Of a stretch of DNA of 5,755 nt, positions 1 through 5,521 are shown in pieces. Below the pieces are notes generated by a model. It was not told the DNA's origin, did not search any database, and saw nothing but the letters and a program-made list of their open reading frames with translations. Numbering within the stretch: the stretch's first letter is position 1; every line of letters begins with the position of its first letter. Source of the DNA: an uncultured Micrococcales bacterium. GTDB lineage: Bacteria; Actinomycetota; Actinomycetes; Actinomycetales; Microbacteriaceae. Position numbers and translations under genes: made by a program. Where the stretch lies: positions 1-5,755 of the forward strand of contig CAIYTL010000050.1 of assembly GCA_903929105.1 (NCBI GenBank), written 5' to 3'.

Positions 1-1
1 C

Positions 2-451
2 CGATTCACTGAAGACGAGTCAAAGCCGCTATTTTTGGGCGGCATCGAGTGGCCGGGCGAGCGTGGGCTCGATGGTCACAGCGACGGTGACGCAGTGGCC
101 CACGCAGTAGTTGATGCGCTGTTGGCTGCTGCCGGCATGGGCGACATCGGCTCAAACTTTGGGGTAGACCGGCCCGAGTTTGCTGGCGCCAGCGGCCAAG
201 TGTTTTTGACCGCCACCGTGGCAAAACTTGCCCAAGCCGGTTTCAAAGTTGTGAACGTTTCAGTTCAGATTATTGGCAATCGTCCAAAGGTTGGCCCTCA
301 TCGATCTGCCACCGAGGCCGAACTTTCGCGCTTGGTTGAAGCACCGGTGACTGTCGGTGCAACCACCACCGACGGTTTGGGCTTTTTAGGAAACACCGAA
401 GGTGTTGCAGCCGTGGCTAACGCGTTGCTAATTCGCTCGCAGGTAGGCTAA
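2..451 (+). CDS. ispF: 2-C-methyl-D-erythritol 2,4-cyclodiphosphate synthase IspF, 5'-truncated by window edge
   Basis: IspF cyclises CDP-methylerythritol 2-phosphate to MEcPP with release of CMP, in the cytosolic MEP pathway to isoprenoids. The frame is open from base 2 and gives 149 residues before TAA. It begins at RF, just after where the family's DVH motif should be. About ten N-terminal residues are therefore outside the window, including two of the three metal ligands (Asp8 and His10 in E. coli numbering). Visible hallmarks are GHSDGD, then AHAVVDALL (its His matches E. coli His42, the third metal ligand), GDIG, the variant FGVDRPEFAGASG that I associate with actinobacterial IspF, the IIGNRPKVGPH segment, and ATTTDGLGF near the C-terminus. 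The usual GRGEG after that motif reads GNTEG here, so the Arg142 equivalent is Asn. A TTG at position 35 is only an internal codon. The gene is followed after 4 nt by cysS, a common actinobacterial arrangement with ispD expected upstream. Confidence 0.95.
   Translation, partial: RFTEDESKPLFLGGIEWPGERGLDGHSDGDAVAHAVVDALLAAAGMGDIGSNFGVDRPEFAGASGQVFLTATVAKLAQAGFKVVNVSVQIIGNRPKVGPHRSATEAELSRLVEAPVTVGATTTDGLGFLGNTEGVAAVANALLIRSQVG
441..447 (+). promoter_or_regulatory. Ribosome binding site for cysS, inside the end of ispF
   Basis: AGGTAGG lies 8 nt before the GTG at 456 and overlaps the last codons of ispF. It supports the GTG as the cysS start and suggests that cysS translation is coupled to ispF termination. 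Confidence 0.6.
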
Positions 452-455
452 TTTC

Positions 456-1886
456 GTGGCCCTAAGACTTTTTGATTCGCACTCGCAAAATCTGCGCGAT
501 TTCGTGCCTTTGGTGGCAGGCGAAGTTGGCATTTATTTGTGCGGCCCAACCGTGCAGTCTTCGCCCCACGTCGGTCATTTGCGTTCGGCGTTGGTTTATG
601 ACCAGCTGCGCCGATGGTTGACGGTAAAAGGCAACAATGTGACCCTTGTGCGCAACGTTACTGACATCGACGACAAAGTTTTGGCAAACGCTCAAGCCTT
701 GGGCGAACAGTGGTGGGCTTTGGCGTATCGCTATGAAATTGAGTTCAACCAGGCATACAACGCGCTAAAGATTAGTGCGCCAACTTACGAACCGCGTGCA
801 ACAGCGTCGATTGCCGAAATGCTTGCGATTATCGAACGTCTAATTGAAGCCGGCTATGCCTACCAGGCAACCGATGGTTCAGCCGACGTATATTTTGCTG
901 CCAGCAAATGGGCTGACTATGGCGAGCTCACAAACCAGCGGGCCGACGATATGGCTGCCGATGAAGAAGCTGAGCTGCGCGGCAAACGCGACCCACGTGA
1001 CTTTGCGCTCTGGAAGGCCGCGAAGCCCGGCGAACCTGCCTCGGCCAGCTGGTCAACCCGATTTGGCGTTGGCCGCCCGGGTTGGCACATTGAATGTTCA
1101 GCAATGTCGACCAAATATTTAGGCAGCCAGTTCGACATTCACGGTGGCGGTCTAGACCTAAGATTTCCACACCACGAAAACGAGCTTGCTCAATCTCGCG
1201 CCGCCGGCGATGCTTTTGCGAACTATTGGCTTCACAATGGCCTGGTAAACGTGCAGGGCCAAAAAATGTCTAAGAGCCTCGGCAATTCGATCTTTGCCGC
1301 CGACCTTTTGGCAGCTGGCCGCCCGCTCGCCGTGCGGTTCTATCTAGGCTCAGCGCATTACCGTTCTGTGCTCGACTATCACGAGGGTGTTCTCGAAGAA
1401 GCCGAATCAGCTTTGGCTCGCATCGAGGGGTTTCTTGAGCGCGCGGCAAGACGCTTGAACGACACACAGTTCGCACCCTCCGTAAAACGATTTGGTTCTG
1501 AACTGCTCGGCGACTTGCCTGCTGATTTTGTTGCGGCGATGGATGACGACCTTTCGATTCCAGCAGCTTTAGCGGCGCTGTATGAGGCGATTCGGGCAGG
1601 CAACACCAGCCTCGAACGCGAAGATTTGCCTGCTGTGGCTAGTGCTTTAAGTGCTGTTCGCGGTATGGTTGAGGTTCTTGGCATCAACCCAGAAGCCCCG
1701 CAGTGGGCTTCGCAGGGCAGCGGCGAAGGCCGCGCGTTAGACGCACTGATGACCAGTTTGATAGAACAACGCAAAGCTGCGAGGGCAGCTAAAGATTTTG
1801 CACGCGCCGACGAAATTCGCGACGCACTACAAAAAGCCGGCATCAAGTTAGAAGATGGCGCCGACGCAACACATTGGAGTTTATAA
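456..1886 (+). CDS. cysS: Cysteinyl-tRNA synthetase CysS
   Basis: This class Ia aminoacyl-tRNA synthetase charges tRNA-Cys in the cytosol. The 476 residues are close to the usual family length. Zinc ligands are visible as C29 (in CGPTV), C214 (in WHIECSAMS), and H239 and E243 (in PHHENE). The ATP-binding signatures are the HIGH variant HVGH at 38-41 and KMSKS at 270-274. NVTDIDDK follows the first Rossmann half. The C-terminal helical and anticodon-binding part is complete and ends in the typical pattern of a basic helix, LEDG and THW. That ending and the neighbours argue against the shorter paralogue MshC, the mycothiol-pathway cysteine ligase. The start is GTG, set by the AGGTAGG site 8 nt upstream. 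The stop codon TAA directly abuts the rlmB ATG. No key residue is missing. Confidence 0.97.
   Translation: MALRLFDSHSQNLRDFVPLVAGEVGIYLCGPTVQSSPHVGHLRSALVYDQLRRWLTVKGNNVTLVRNVTDIDDKVLANAQALGEQWWALAYRYEIEFNQAYNALKISAPTYEPRATASIAEMLAIIERLIEAGYAYQATDGSADVYFAASKWADYGELTNQRADDMAADEEAELRGKRDPRDFALWKAAKPGEPASASWSTRFGVGRPGWHIECSAMSTKYLGSQFDIHGGGLDLRFPHHENELAQSRAAGDAFANYWLHNGLVNVQGQKMSKSLGNSIFAADLLAAGRPLAVRFYLGSAHYRSVLDYHEGVLEEAESALARIEGFLERAARRLNDTQFAPSVKRFGSELLGDLPADFVAAMDDDLSIPAALAALYEAIRAGNTSLEREDLPAVASALSAVRGMVEVLGINPEAPQWASQGSGEGRALDALMTSLIEQRKAARAAKDFARADEIRDALQKAGIKLEDGADATHWSL
1876..1879 (+). promoter_or_regulatory. Ribosome binding site for rlmB, inside the end of cysS
   Basis: GGAG lies 7 nt before the ATG at 1887, within the last codons of cysS. 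With the TAA-ATG abutment it fixes the rlmB start and points to translational coupling. Confidence 0.6.
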
Positions 1887-2942
1887 ATGGCTGGCAAACC
1901 AGGTCGCCCAGGCGCGGCAAAAAAGAGCACTAACCGACCAGGCACTGGTGGCAAGAACAAGCGCGGTCTCGAAGGCAAGGGCCCAACCCCCAAAGCCGAA
2001 GACCGCAAATATCACAAGGCTTATAAAGGCAACAAGCCTGCCGATGAGGGCCGCAGCGCGGTTCGCGGCACTCGCGAGTTTGAGCGCACCGCGGGCAAGG
2101 GCGAGTTTTTGGCTCCAGCCCCGCGCACTGCTGGCACCGGTGGCGCATCAGCACGCAACGGTGCCCGTGTAGCAAAAGCTGTTGACGCTGGCGAAGTTTT
2201 GTCGGGCCGCAATGCGGTAACCGAGGCTCTGCGCGCCAAACTGCCTGCTACCGGTTTGTTCTTGGCTGCGCGAATCGAAATGGATGACCGAATCAAAGAG
2301 GCCATCAACTTGGCCAACTTGCGTCAGATTCCAATCTCAGAAGTTACTCGCCCCGAGATCGACCGCATGACCGGTTATGACTCGGTTCACCAGGGAATTG
2401 CTCTAGCAGTGCCGCCTTATAAGTACCAGCACCCGCAAGAGTTGCTCGACAAGATTCTCGACCGTGGCCAAACCCCGCTGTTGGTTGCACTCGATGGAAT
2501 CACCGACCCTCGCAACTTGGGCGCAATCATCCGTTCGGTTGCGGCTTTCGGTGGTCAGGGCGTAATCGTTCCGCAAAGACGTTCAACCGGTGTGACTGCT
2601 TCGGCCTGGAAGACCTCGGCGGGCGCAGCTGCCCGAGTGCCGGTAGCTTTGGCGGCTAACTTGAACAGCACGCTTAAAGAGTTCAAAAAACGCGGCCTAT
2701 TTGTGATTGGTCTCGACGGTGACGGTGAGCTTAACCTGCCTACTTTTGAACTAGGAACCTCGCCACTCGTTTTGGTGATCGGATCTGAAGGCAAAGGCCT
2801 TTCGCGTTTAGTTCAAGAAAACTGTGACGCGGTGCTTTCGATTCCTATCGCACGCGACACCGAGTCACTCAACGCTGGCATTGCCGCTTCGGTTGCGCTT
2901 TATGAAGTTTCAAAGCGTCGCTTAGAAGCCAAAATCATTTAG
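1887..2942 (+). CDS. rlmB: 23S rRNA (guanosine-2'-O-)-methyltransferase RlmB, SpoU/TrmH (SPOUT) family
   Basis: RlmB-type enzymes transfer a methyl group from SAM to a ribose 2'-O in 23S rRNA (G2251 in E. coli). The 351-residue product has three parts. Residues 1-100 are a tail rich in Lys, Arg, Gly and Ala, probably disordered. Residues about 103-180 form the SpoU substrate-binding domain, beginning LSGRNAVTEAL and ending in HQGIALAV. Residues about 196-345 form the knotted SPOUT domain. Motif 1 is DPRNLGAIIRS, with N210 and the catalytic-type R216. Motif 2 is GSEGKGL at 299-305. Motif 3 is ESLNAGIAASVALYE, with S327 and N329. E. coli RlmB is about 240 residues, so the excess is essentially the tail. 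The ATG abuts the cysS stop and has GGAG 7 nt upstream. The exact target nucleotide is inferred from the family; another SpoU-family 2'-O-methyltransferase is the main alternative. Confidence 0.93.
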   Translation: MAGKPGRPGAAKKSTNRPGTGGKNKRGLEGKGPTPKAEDRKYHKAYKGNKPADEGRSAVRGTREFERTAGKGEFLAPAPRTAGTGGASARNGARVAKAVDAGEVLSGRNAVTEALRAKLPATGLFLAARIEMDDRIKEAINLANLRQIPISEVTRPEIDRMTGYDSVHQGIALAVPPYKYQHPQELLDKILDRGQTPLLVALDGITDPRNLGAIIRSVAAFGGQGVIVPQRRSTGVTASAWKTSAGAAARVPVALAANLNSTLKEFKKRGLFVIGLDGDGELNLPTFELGTSPLVLVIGSEGKGLSRLVQENCDAVLSIPIARDTESLNAGIAASVALYEVSKRRLEAKII

Positions 2943-2945
2943 CAA

Positions 2946-4250
2946 CTAAACCAGGTCGCGCCAGTCAGCTTCTTCGTCGTCTTCAGCGACCACGATTGTT
3001 CCGGTTGGCACTGGGTTTGGCATTGTGATTGTTCCAGTGGCCGGTGAAAGAAGCGCGGCTTCGTCGCGACGATGGGCCAAAACAGTTTCTACATATGACT
3101 GAACAGCCTCTTCAAGAGGAATGTCTCGACTCTCGTTTTCGCTGCGATACCAACGGTGTTCGAGCACCTGGTGATAAACCTCTGCTGGTTCTAACCGCCC
3201 TGCATACTCTTTAGGAATCGCTAAAACTACTGGCTCAAATGAGTGACTCAGCCATTCGTGAGCCATAACCTCTTCGTCGGCACCGTGACGGTGATTGTTC
3301 ACTCGGTAGGCATCAAGGTCATTTAGCAGACGTCGAGCTTGGTTCTCTTCGACGTCAAGACCGGTTAGGCGAATCAGGCGTCGCTGGTGGTGACCTGCGT
3401 CGACAACCTTGGGCTGAATCTTAACTTTGGTGCCCGTGCCATCGGTGCGAATCGCAAGTTCTTCAATGTCGAAGCCCAAGTCGTTCAGTCGTTGAACGCG
3501 CTTGTTAATTCGCCAGCGCTCGGCGGTGGCAAAAGTCTCAGCGCCGGTCAGCTCGCTCCAAAGCTCACGATATTTAGCGACAATGCCTTCAGATGTTGCC
3601 ACCGCGTCAACCACACCAGAGGCATGACCCGAAGCGATTAGATCCATGAGCTCGCCCGCAATGTTGACTCGAGCGATTTCAAGGTCATTCTCGCGTTGGC
3701 CATTTGAAAGCCCACCGTCGAAAAGTTGGCCGGTTTCGGCATCAACCAGATACGCCGCAAACGCGCCGGCATCTCTGCGAAATAGAGTGTTCGAAAGTGA
3801 CACATCGCCCCAAAAAAAGCCGGCAATGTGAAGGCGCACCAAAAGCACTGCCAAGGCGTCAACCAGGCGGGTGGCCGTGTCGGCGCGCAAGCCCTGCGAC
3901 CACATGGCGCGGTAGGGCAGTGAAAACTTGAGGTGTCGCGTCACTAGCGCGGCAGGCAGCTCGGTACCGTCGGCGTCGTGCCGATTGTTGATAGTGGCAA
4001 AGGGTTCAACGCAGGGCACGTCGAGCTTTATTAGAAGCTTGAGCATTTCGTATTCACGTTTGGCCAGCTCGGGCAAAGTTTCTTTGATGGCGATTACGTA
4101 ATCGCCCAGGTGAGCAAAACGCACGGTGTGCCGGCTCAAACCTTTAGGCAAAGCGGCAATGTTTTCGCTCGGCCAGGCCTCTAAAGGCAAATGCCACGGC
4201 AGATCCAGCAGGGCTGGGTCTGCCGTGGCAGCTGTTATGTCTAATGACAC
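2946..4250 (-). CDS. DUF4032 domain protein with an N-terminal kinase-like (LPS-kinase/WaaP-like) core, function unknown
   Basis: I recognise this as a DUF4032 family protein of actinobacteria; no biochemical function is assigned. The 434 residues show features of the protein-kinase-like fold. AIKE (K56) could be the beta-3 lysine, with E66 or E68 in the next helix as its partner. HIAGFFWGDVSLSN gives a catalytic-loop pattern with D149 and N154 five residues apart, as in HRDxxxxN kinases. LVDAE (D170) could be the DFG aspartate. In the His position of HRD/HGD there is W147. From about residue 245 a mostly helical C-terminal half follows, and the end is acidic (EDDEEADW at 423-430). No signal peptide or membrane segment is seen, so a cytosolic location is likely. 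The start is GTG at 4250. An in-frame TGA lies eight codons upstream with no other start codon between, and I see no convincing Shine-Dalgarno site. It lies 19 nt downstream of the ABC ATPase on the same strand, so co-transcription and coupled translation are likely. Confidence 0.85.
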   Translation of the reverse strand: MSLDITAATADPALLDLPWHLPLEAWPSENIAALPKGLSRHTVRFAHLGDYVIAIKETLPELAKREYEMLKLLIKLDVPCVEPFATINNRHDADGTELPAALVTRHLKFSLPYRAMWSQGLRADTATRLVDALAVLLVRLHIAGFFWGDVSLSNTLFRRDAGAFAAYLVDAETGQLFDGGLSNGQRENDLEIARVNIAGELMDLIASGHASGVVDAVATSEGIVAKYRELWSELTGAETFATAERWRINKRVQRLNDLGFDIEELAIRTDGTGTKVKIQPKVVDAGHHQRRLIRLTGLDVEENQARRLLNDLDAYRVNNHRHGADEEVMAHEWLSHSFEPVVLAIPKEYAGRLEPAEVYHQVLEHRWYRSENESRDIPLEEAVQSYVETVLAHRRDEAALLSPATGTITMPNPVPTGTIVVAEDDEEADWRDLV

Positions 4251-4260
4251 GAGTTGGTTT

Positions 4261-4281
4261 CGCTTGAACTTAGTTCAGGCG
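4261..4281 (-). other. Hairpin enclosing the ABC ATPase stop codon, at the junction with the DUF4032 gene
   Basis: On the minus-strand transcript, CGCCTGAAC and GTTCAAGCG can pair over nine positions with one internal A-C mismatch. The three-base loop TAA is exactly the stop codon of the upstream gene. The stem ends 10 nt before the GTG of the DUF4032 gene. No U-run follows on either strand, so it does not look like an intrinsic terminator. It may couple or tune translation, or stabilise a processed 3' end. The pairing is seen directly; the role is inferred. Confidence 0.5.
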
Positions 4282-5346
4282 CAGACCTGACTCGATGTCG
4301 AATAGGTGAATGATGCCGTCAGCGATGTTTAGAGTTACGGTCTCGCCTGCGTGTGGGTGAACACTGCCATCAACACGTGAAACGATCTCGGCTGAAGCAC
4401 CTTCGATTGAAGTGTGACCATACAAGAAGCCGTCAGCACCTAGCTCTTCGATAACATCGATGGCCACGCTGATGCCCTTGCCGTTGGTAACAACTAGGTT
4501 CTCTGGGCGAATACCAACAGTGATGCTCTTCGCGCTGGTCTTTGCAAGAACGTCGCGAGCCACTGAGATGGTCTCGGTGCCGAACTTGACGCCACCGTCG
4601 ACGATAGGCAACTGCAAAAGGTTCATGGCTGGTGAGCCGATGAAGCCTGCAACGAAAACGCTAGCAGGGGTTTCATAAAGTTCACGTGGGGTTGCAACCT
4701 GCTGCAAAACACCGTCTTTAAGAACTGCAACGCGGTCGCCCATGGTCATAGCTTCAACCTGGTCGTGGGTTACATAAACAGTGGTTACACCTAGGCGACG
4801 CTGAAGCGATGCAATCTGGGTGCGAGTCTGAACGCGAAGTTTTGCGTCAAGGTTTGAAAGCGGTTCGTCCATGAGGAACACCTGAGGCTGACGCACGATT
4901 GCGCGGCCCATGGCCACACGCTGACGCTGACCACCAGAAAGTGCCTTTGGCTTGCGAGCCAGATAAGGCTCAAGGTCAAGAAGCTTTGCAGCCTCAAGAA
5001 CGCGAGCTGCGCGCTCGTCTTTGTTAACGCCAGCAATCTTTAGAGCGAAGCCCATGTTCTCGGCAACGGTCATGTGTGGGTACAAAGCGTAGTTCTGAAA
5101 GACCATTGCAATGTCGCGGTCTTTTGGTGGGGTATCGGTTACATCGCGGTCACCGATGCGAATGAAGCCTTCGTTGACTTCTTCAAGACCAGCAAGCATG
5201 CGAAGCGAGGTCGATTTTCCGCAACCAGATGGACCAACCAAAACCAAGAATTCGCCGTCGGCGACCTCAAGGTTTAGCTTGTCAACTGCTGGGCGGGTGC
5301 CACCTGGGTATAGGCGGGTGGCGTTATCAAATGATACTGATGCCAT
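4270..5346 (-). CDS. ugpC: Sugar ABC transporter ATP-binding protein, UgpC/MsmK/MsiK (MalK-like) type
   Basis: This is the ATP-hydrolysing subunit of a CUT1-type carbohydrate importer. It works as a dimer on the inner face of the membrane. With the start at 5346 it has 358 residues, typical for MalK-like subunits. Walker A is GPSGCGKST at 38-46, the Q-loop glutamine is Q84, the signature is LSGGQ at 136-140, Walker B is VFLMDEP at 156-162 with catalytic E161, the D-loop is SNLDAKL, and the switch histidine is H194. GFIGSPAMNLL at 234-244 leads into the C-terminal OB-fold/TOBE regulatory domain, with GIRPENL at 278-284. All catalytic residues are present. No permease or solute-binding gene flanks it, which fits a shared ATPase serving several permeases, as described for MsiK in Streptomyces. 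The symbol reflects family annotation; the transported substrate cannot be read from sequence. A GTG at 5361 would add five residues, but the ribosome binding site lies inside that extension, so it is rejected. Confidence 0.94.
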   Translation of the reverse strand: MASVSFDNATRLYPGGTRPAVDKLNLEVADGEFLVLVGPSGCGKSTSLRMLAGLEEVNEGFIRIGDRDVTDTPPKDRDIAMVFQNYALYPHMTVAENMGFALKIAGVNKDERAARVLEAAKLLDLEPYLARKPKALSGGQRQRVAMGRAIVRQPQVFLMDEPLSNLDAKLRVQTRTQIASLQRRLGVTTVYVTHDQVEAMTMGDRVAVLKDGVLQQVATPRELYETPASVFVAGFIGSPAMNLLQLPIVDGGVKFGTETISVARDVLAKTSAKSITVGIRPENLVVTNGKGISVAIDVIEELGADGFLYGHTSIEGASAEIVSRVDGSVHPHAGETVTLNIADGIIHLFDIESGLRLN

Positions 5347-5352
5347 GGTTTT

Positions 5353-5358
5353 CTCCTT
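5353..5358 (-). promoter_or_regulatory. Strong ribosome binding site fixing the ABC ATPase start
   Basis: AAGGAG on the minus strand stands 6 nt before the ATG at 5346. It is the best Shine-Dalgarno sequence in the window and excludes the in-frame GTG at 5361 as the start. Confidence 0.85.
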
Positions 5359-5360
5359 CA

Positions 5361-5377
5361 CCGGCGGTACGTGCCGG
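5361..5377 (-). other. Short GC-rich hairpin next to the ATPase ribosome binding site
   Basis: On the minus-strand transcript CCGGC and GCCGG form a five-pair all-GC stem around a seven-base loop. It ends two bases before AAGGAG. It could affect ribosome access or protect the mRNA. It is short enough to be chance. Confidence 0.3.
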
Positions 5378-5399
5378 GCGATCCTTAGTGAATGAACGA

Positions 5400-5436
5400 C
5401 TGCTGAAGGCAGACGCTGTTCCTATTATGTCAGCAG
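5400..5436. repeat. Inverted repeat CTGCTGA / TCAGCAG straddling the ATPase promoter
   Basis: Perfect seven-base arms at 5400-5406 and 5430-5436 are separated by 23 bases. The right arm overlaps the TG of the extended -10, and the left arm falls just after the predicted start of transcription. The half-sites could bind a regulator, or the repeat may be chance. The spacing is long for a simple dimer operator. Confidence 0.35.
5424..5432 (-). promoter_or_regulatory. Putative extended -10 promoter for the ABC ATPase/DUF4032 pair
   Basis: Reading the minus strand, TGACATAAT has the extended -10 form TGn followed by CATAAT, which matches TATAAT at five of six positions. No good -35 hexamer sits 17-18 nt upstream, which extended -10 promoters can tolerate. 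Transcription would start near 5416-5418, giving a leader of about 70 nt that carries the GC hairpin and the ribosome binding site. Confidence 0.45.
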
Positions 5437-5481
5437 CGAGCTTCAACTACACTAGAAAGTCGAGTTTGATTTGTAACTAAA

Positions 5482-5496
5482 TGGTCACTTTGACCA
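5482..5496. promoter_or_regulatory. Perfect palindrome TGGTCA-N3-TGACCA, candidate operator
   Basis: Six-base arms surround CTT, 25 nt before the plus-strand ATG at 5522 and about 50 nt upstream of the minus-strand -10. The symmetry and position suit a binding site for a dimeric regulator of the plus-strand gene, or a 5' UTR hairpin in its mRNA. I cannot assign it to a regulator family. It resembles GntR-type half-sites (TGGTC/GACCA), but the spacing differs from the DasR site as I know it. Confidence 0.4.
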
Positions 5497-5509
5497 ACAA
5501 GACATTGAC

Positions 5510-5513
5510 GAGG
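5510..5513 (+). promoter_or_regulatory. Ribosome binding site for the gene starting at 5522
   Basis: GAGG lies 8 nt before the ATG at 5522, which supports this start for the partial gene at the right edge. Confidence 0.55.
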
Positions 5514-5521
5514 TTCTAAAC

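Larger units (their letters stand above)
5347..5521. other. Divergent intergenic region between the ABC ATPase and the membrane/thioredoxin-like gene
   Basis: This 175-nt stretch is the only intergenic space large enough to hold promoters. It contains the ATPase leader with its ribosome binding site, a GC-rich hairpin, an extended -10 promoter on the minus strand, and two inverted repeats, each listed separately. For the plus-strand gene no clear promoter is visible. TATTAT at 5423-5428 and TACACT at 5448-5453 are possible -10 elements without a good -35. I see no tRNA, small ORF or terminator here. Confidence 0.8.

Noticed and set aside
35..451. A shorter ispF starting at TTG 35
   Set aside because: The frame continues to the window edge with family sequence (RF...PLFLGG) before this codon, so the true start is outside the window.
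456..1886. MshC, mycothiol cysteine ligase, instead of CysS
   Set aside because: The protein has the full CysRS length and C-terminal anticodon-binding region, and it sits in the ispF-cysS-rlmB cluster.
1379..2008. A 209-codon open frame on the minus strand, antisense to the end of cysS and the start of rlmB
   Set aside because: It overlaps two well-supported genes on the other strand, has no recognisable domain, and its Ser/Ala/Arg-rich composition is typical of a shadow frame.
1855..2172. A 105-codon plus-strand frame across the cysS/rlmB junction
   Set aside because: It lies in another frame over coding sequence of both genes and its protein resembles no family.
2954..2991. Inverted repeat GGTCGC / GCGACC just after rlmB as a terminator
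   Set aside because: Six-base arms with a 26-base gap, no T-run, and located inside the acidic tail codons of the DUF4032 gene; most likely chance.
5347..5361. Upstream GTG start adding five residues (MKEKT) to the ABC ATPase
   Set aside because: The extension contains the AAGGAG ribosome binding site itself, and family members begin at the equivalent of the ATG at 5346.
5490..5518. TTGACC at 5490 as a -35 element for the plus-strand gene
   Set aside because: The matching -10 would fall on top of the ribosome binding site just before the ATG, leaving no leader for it.
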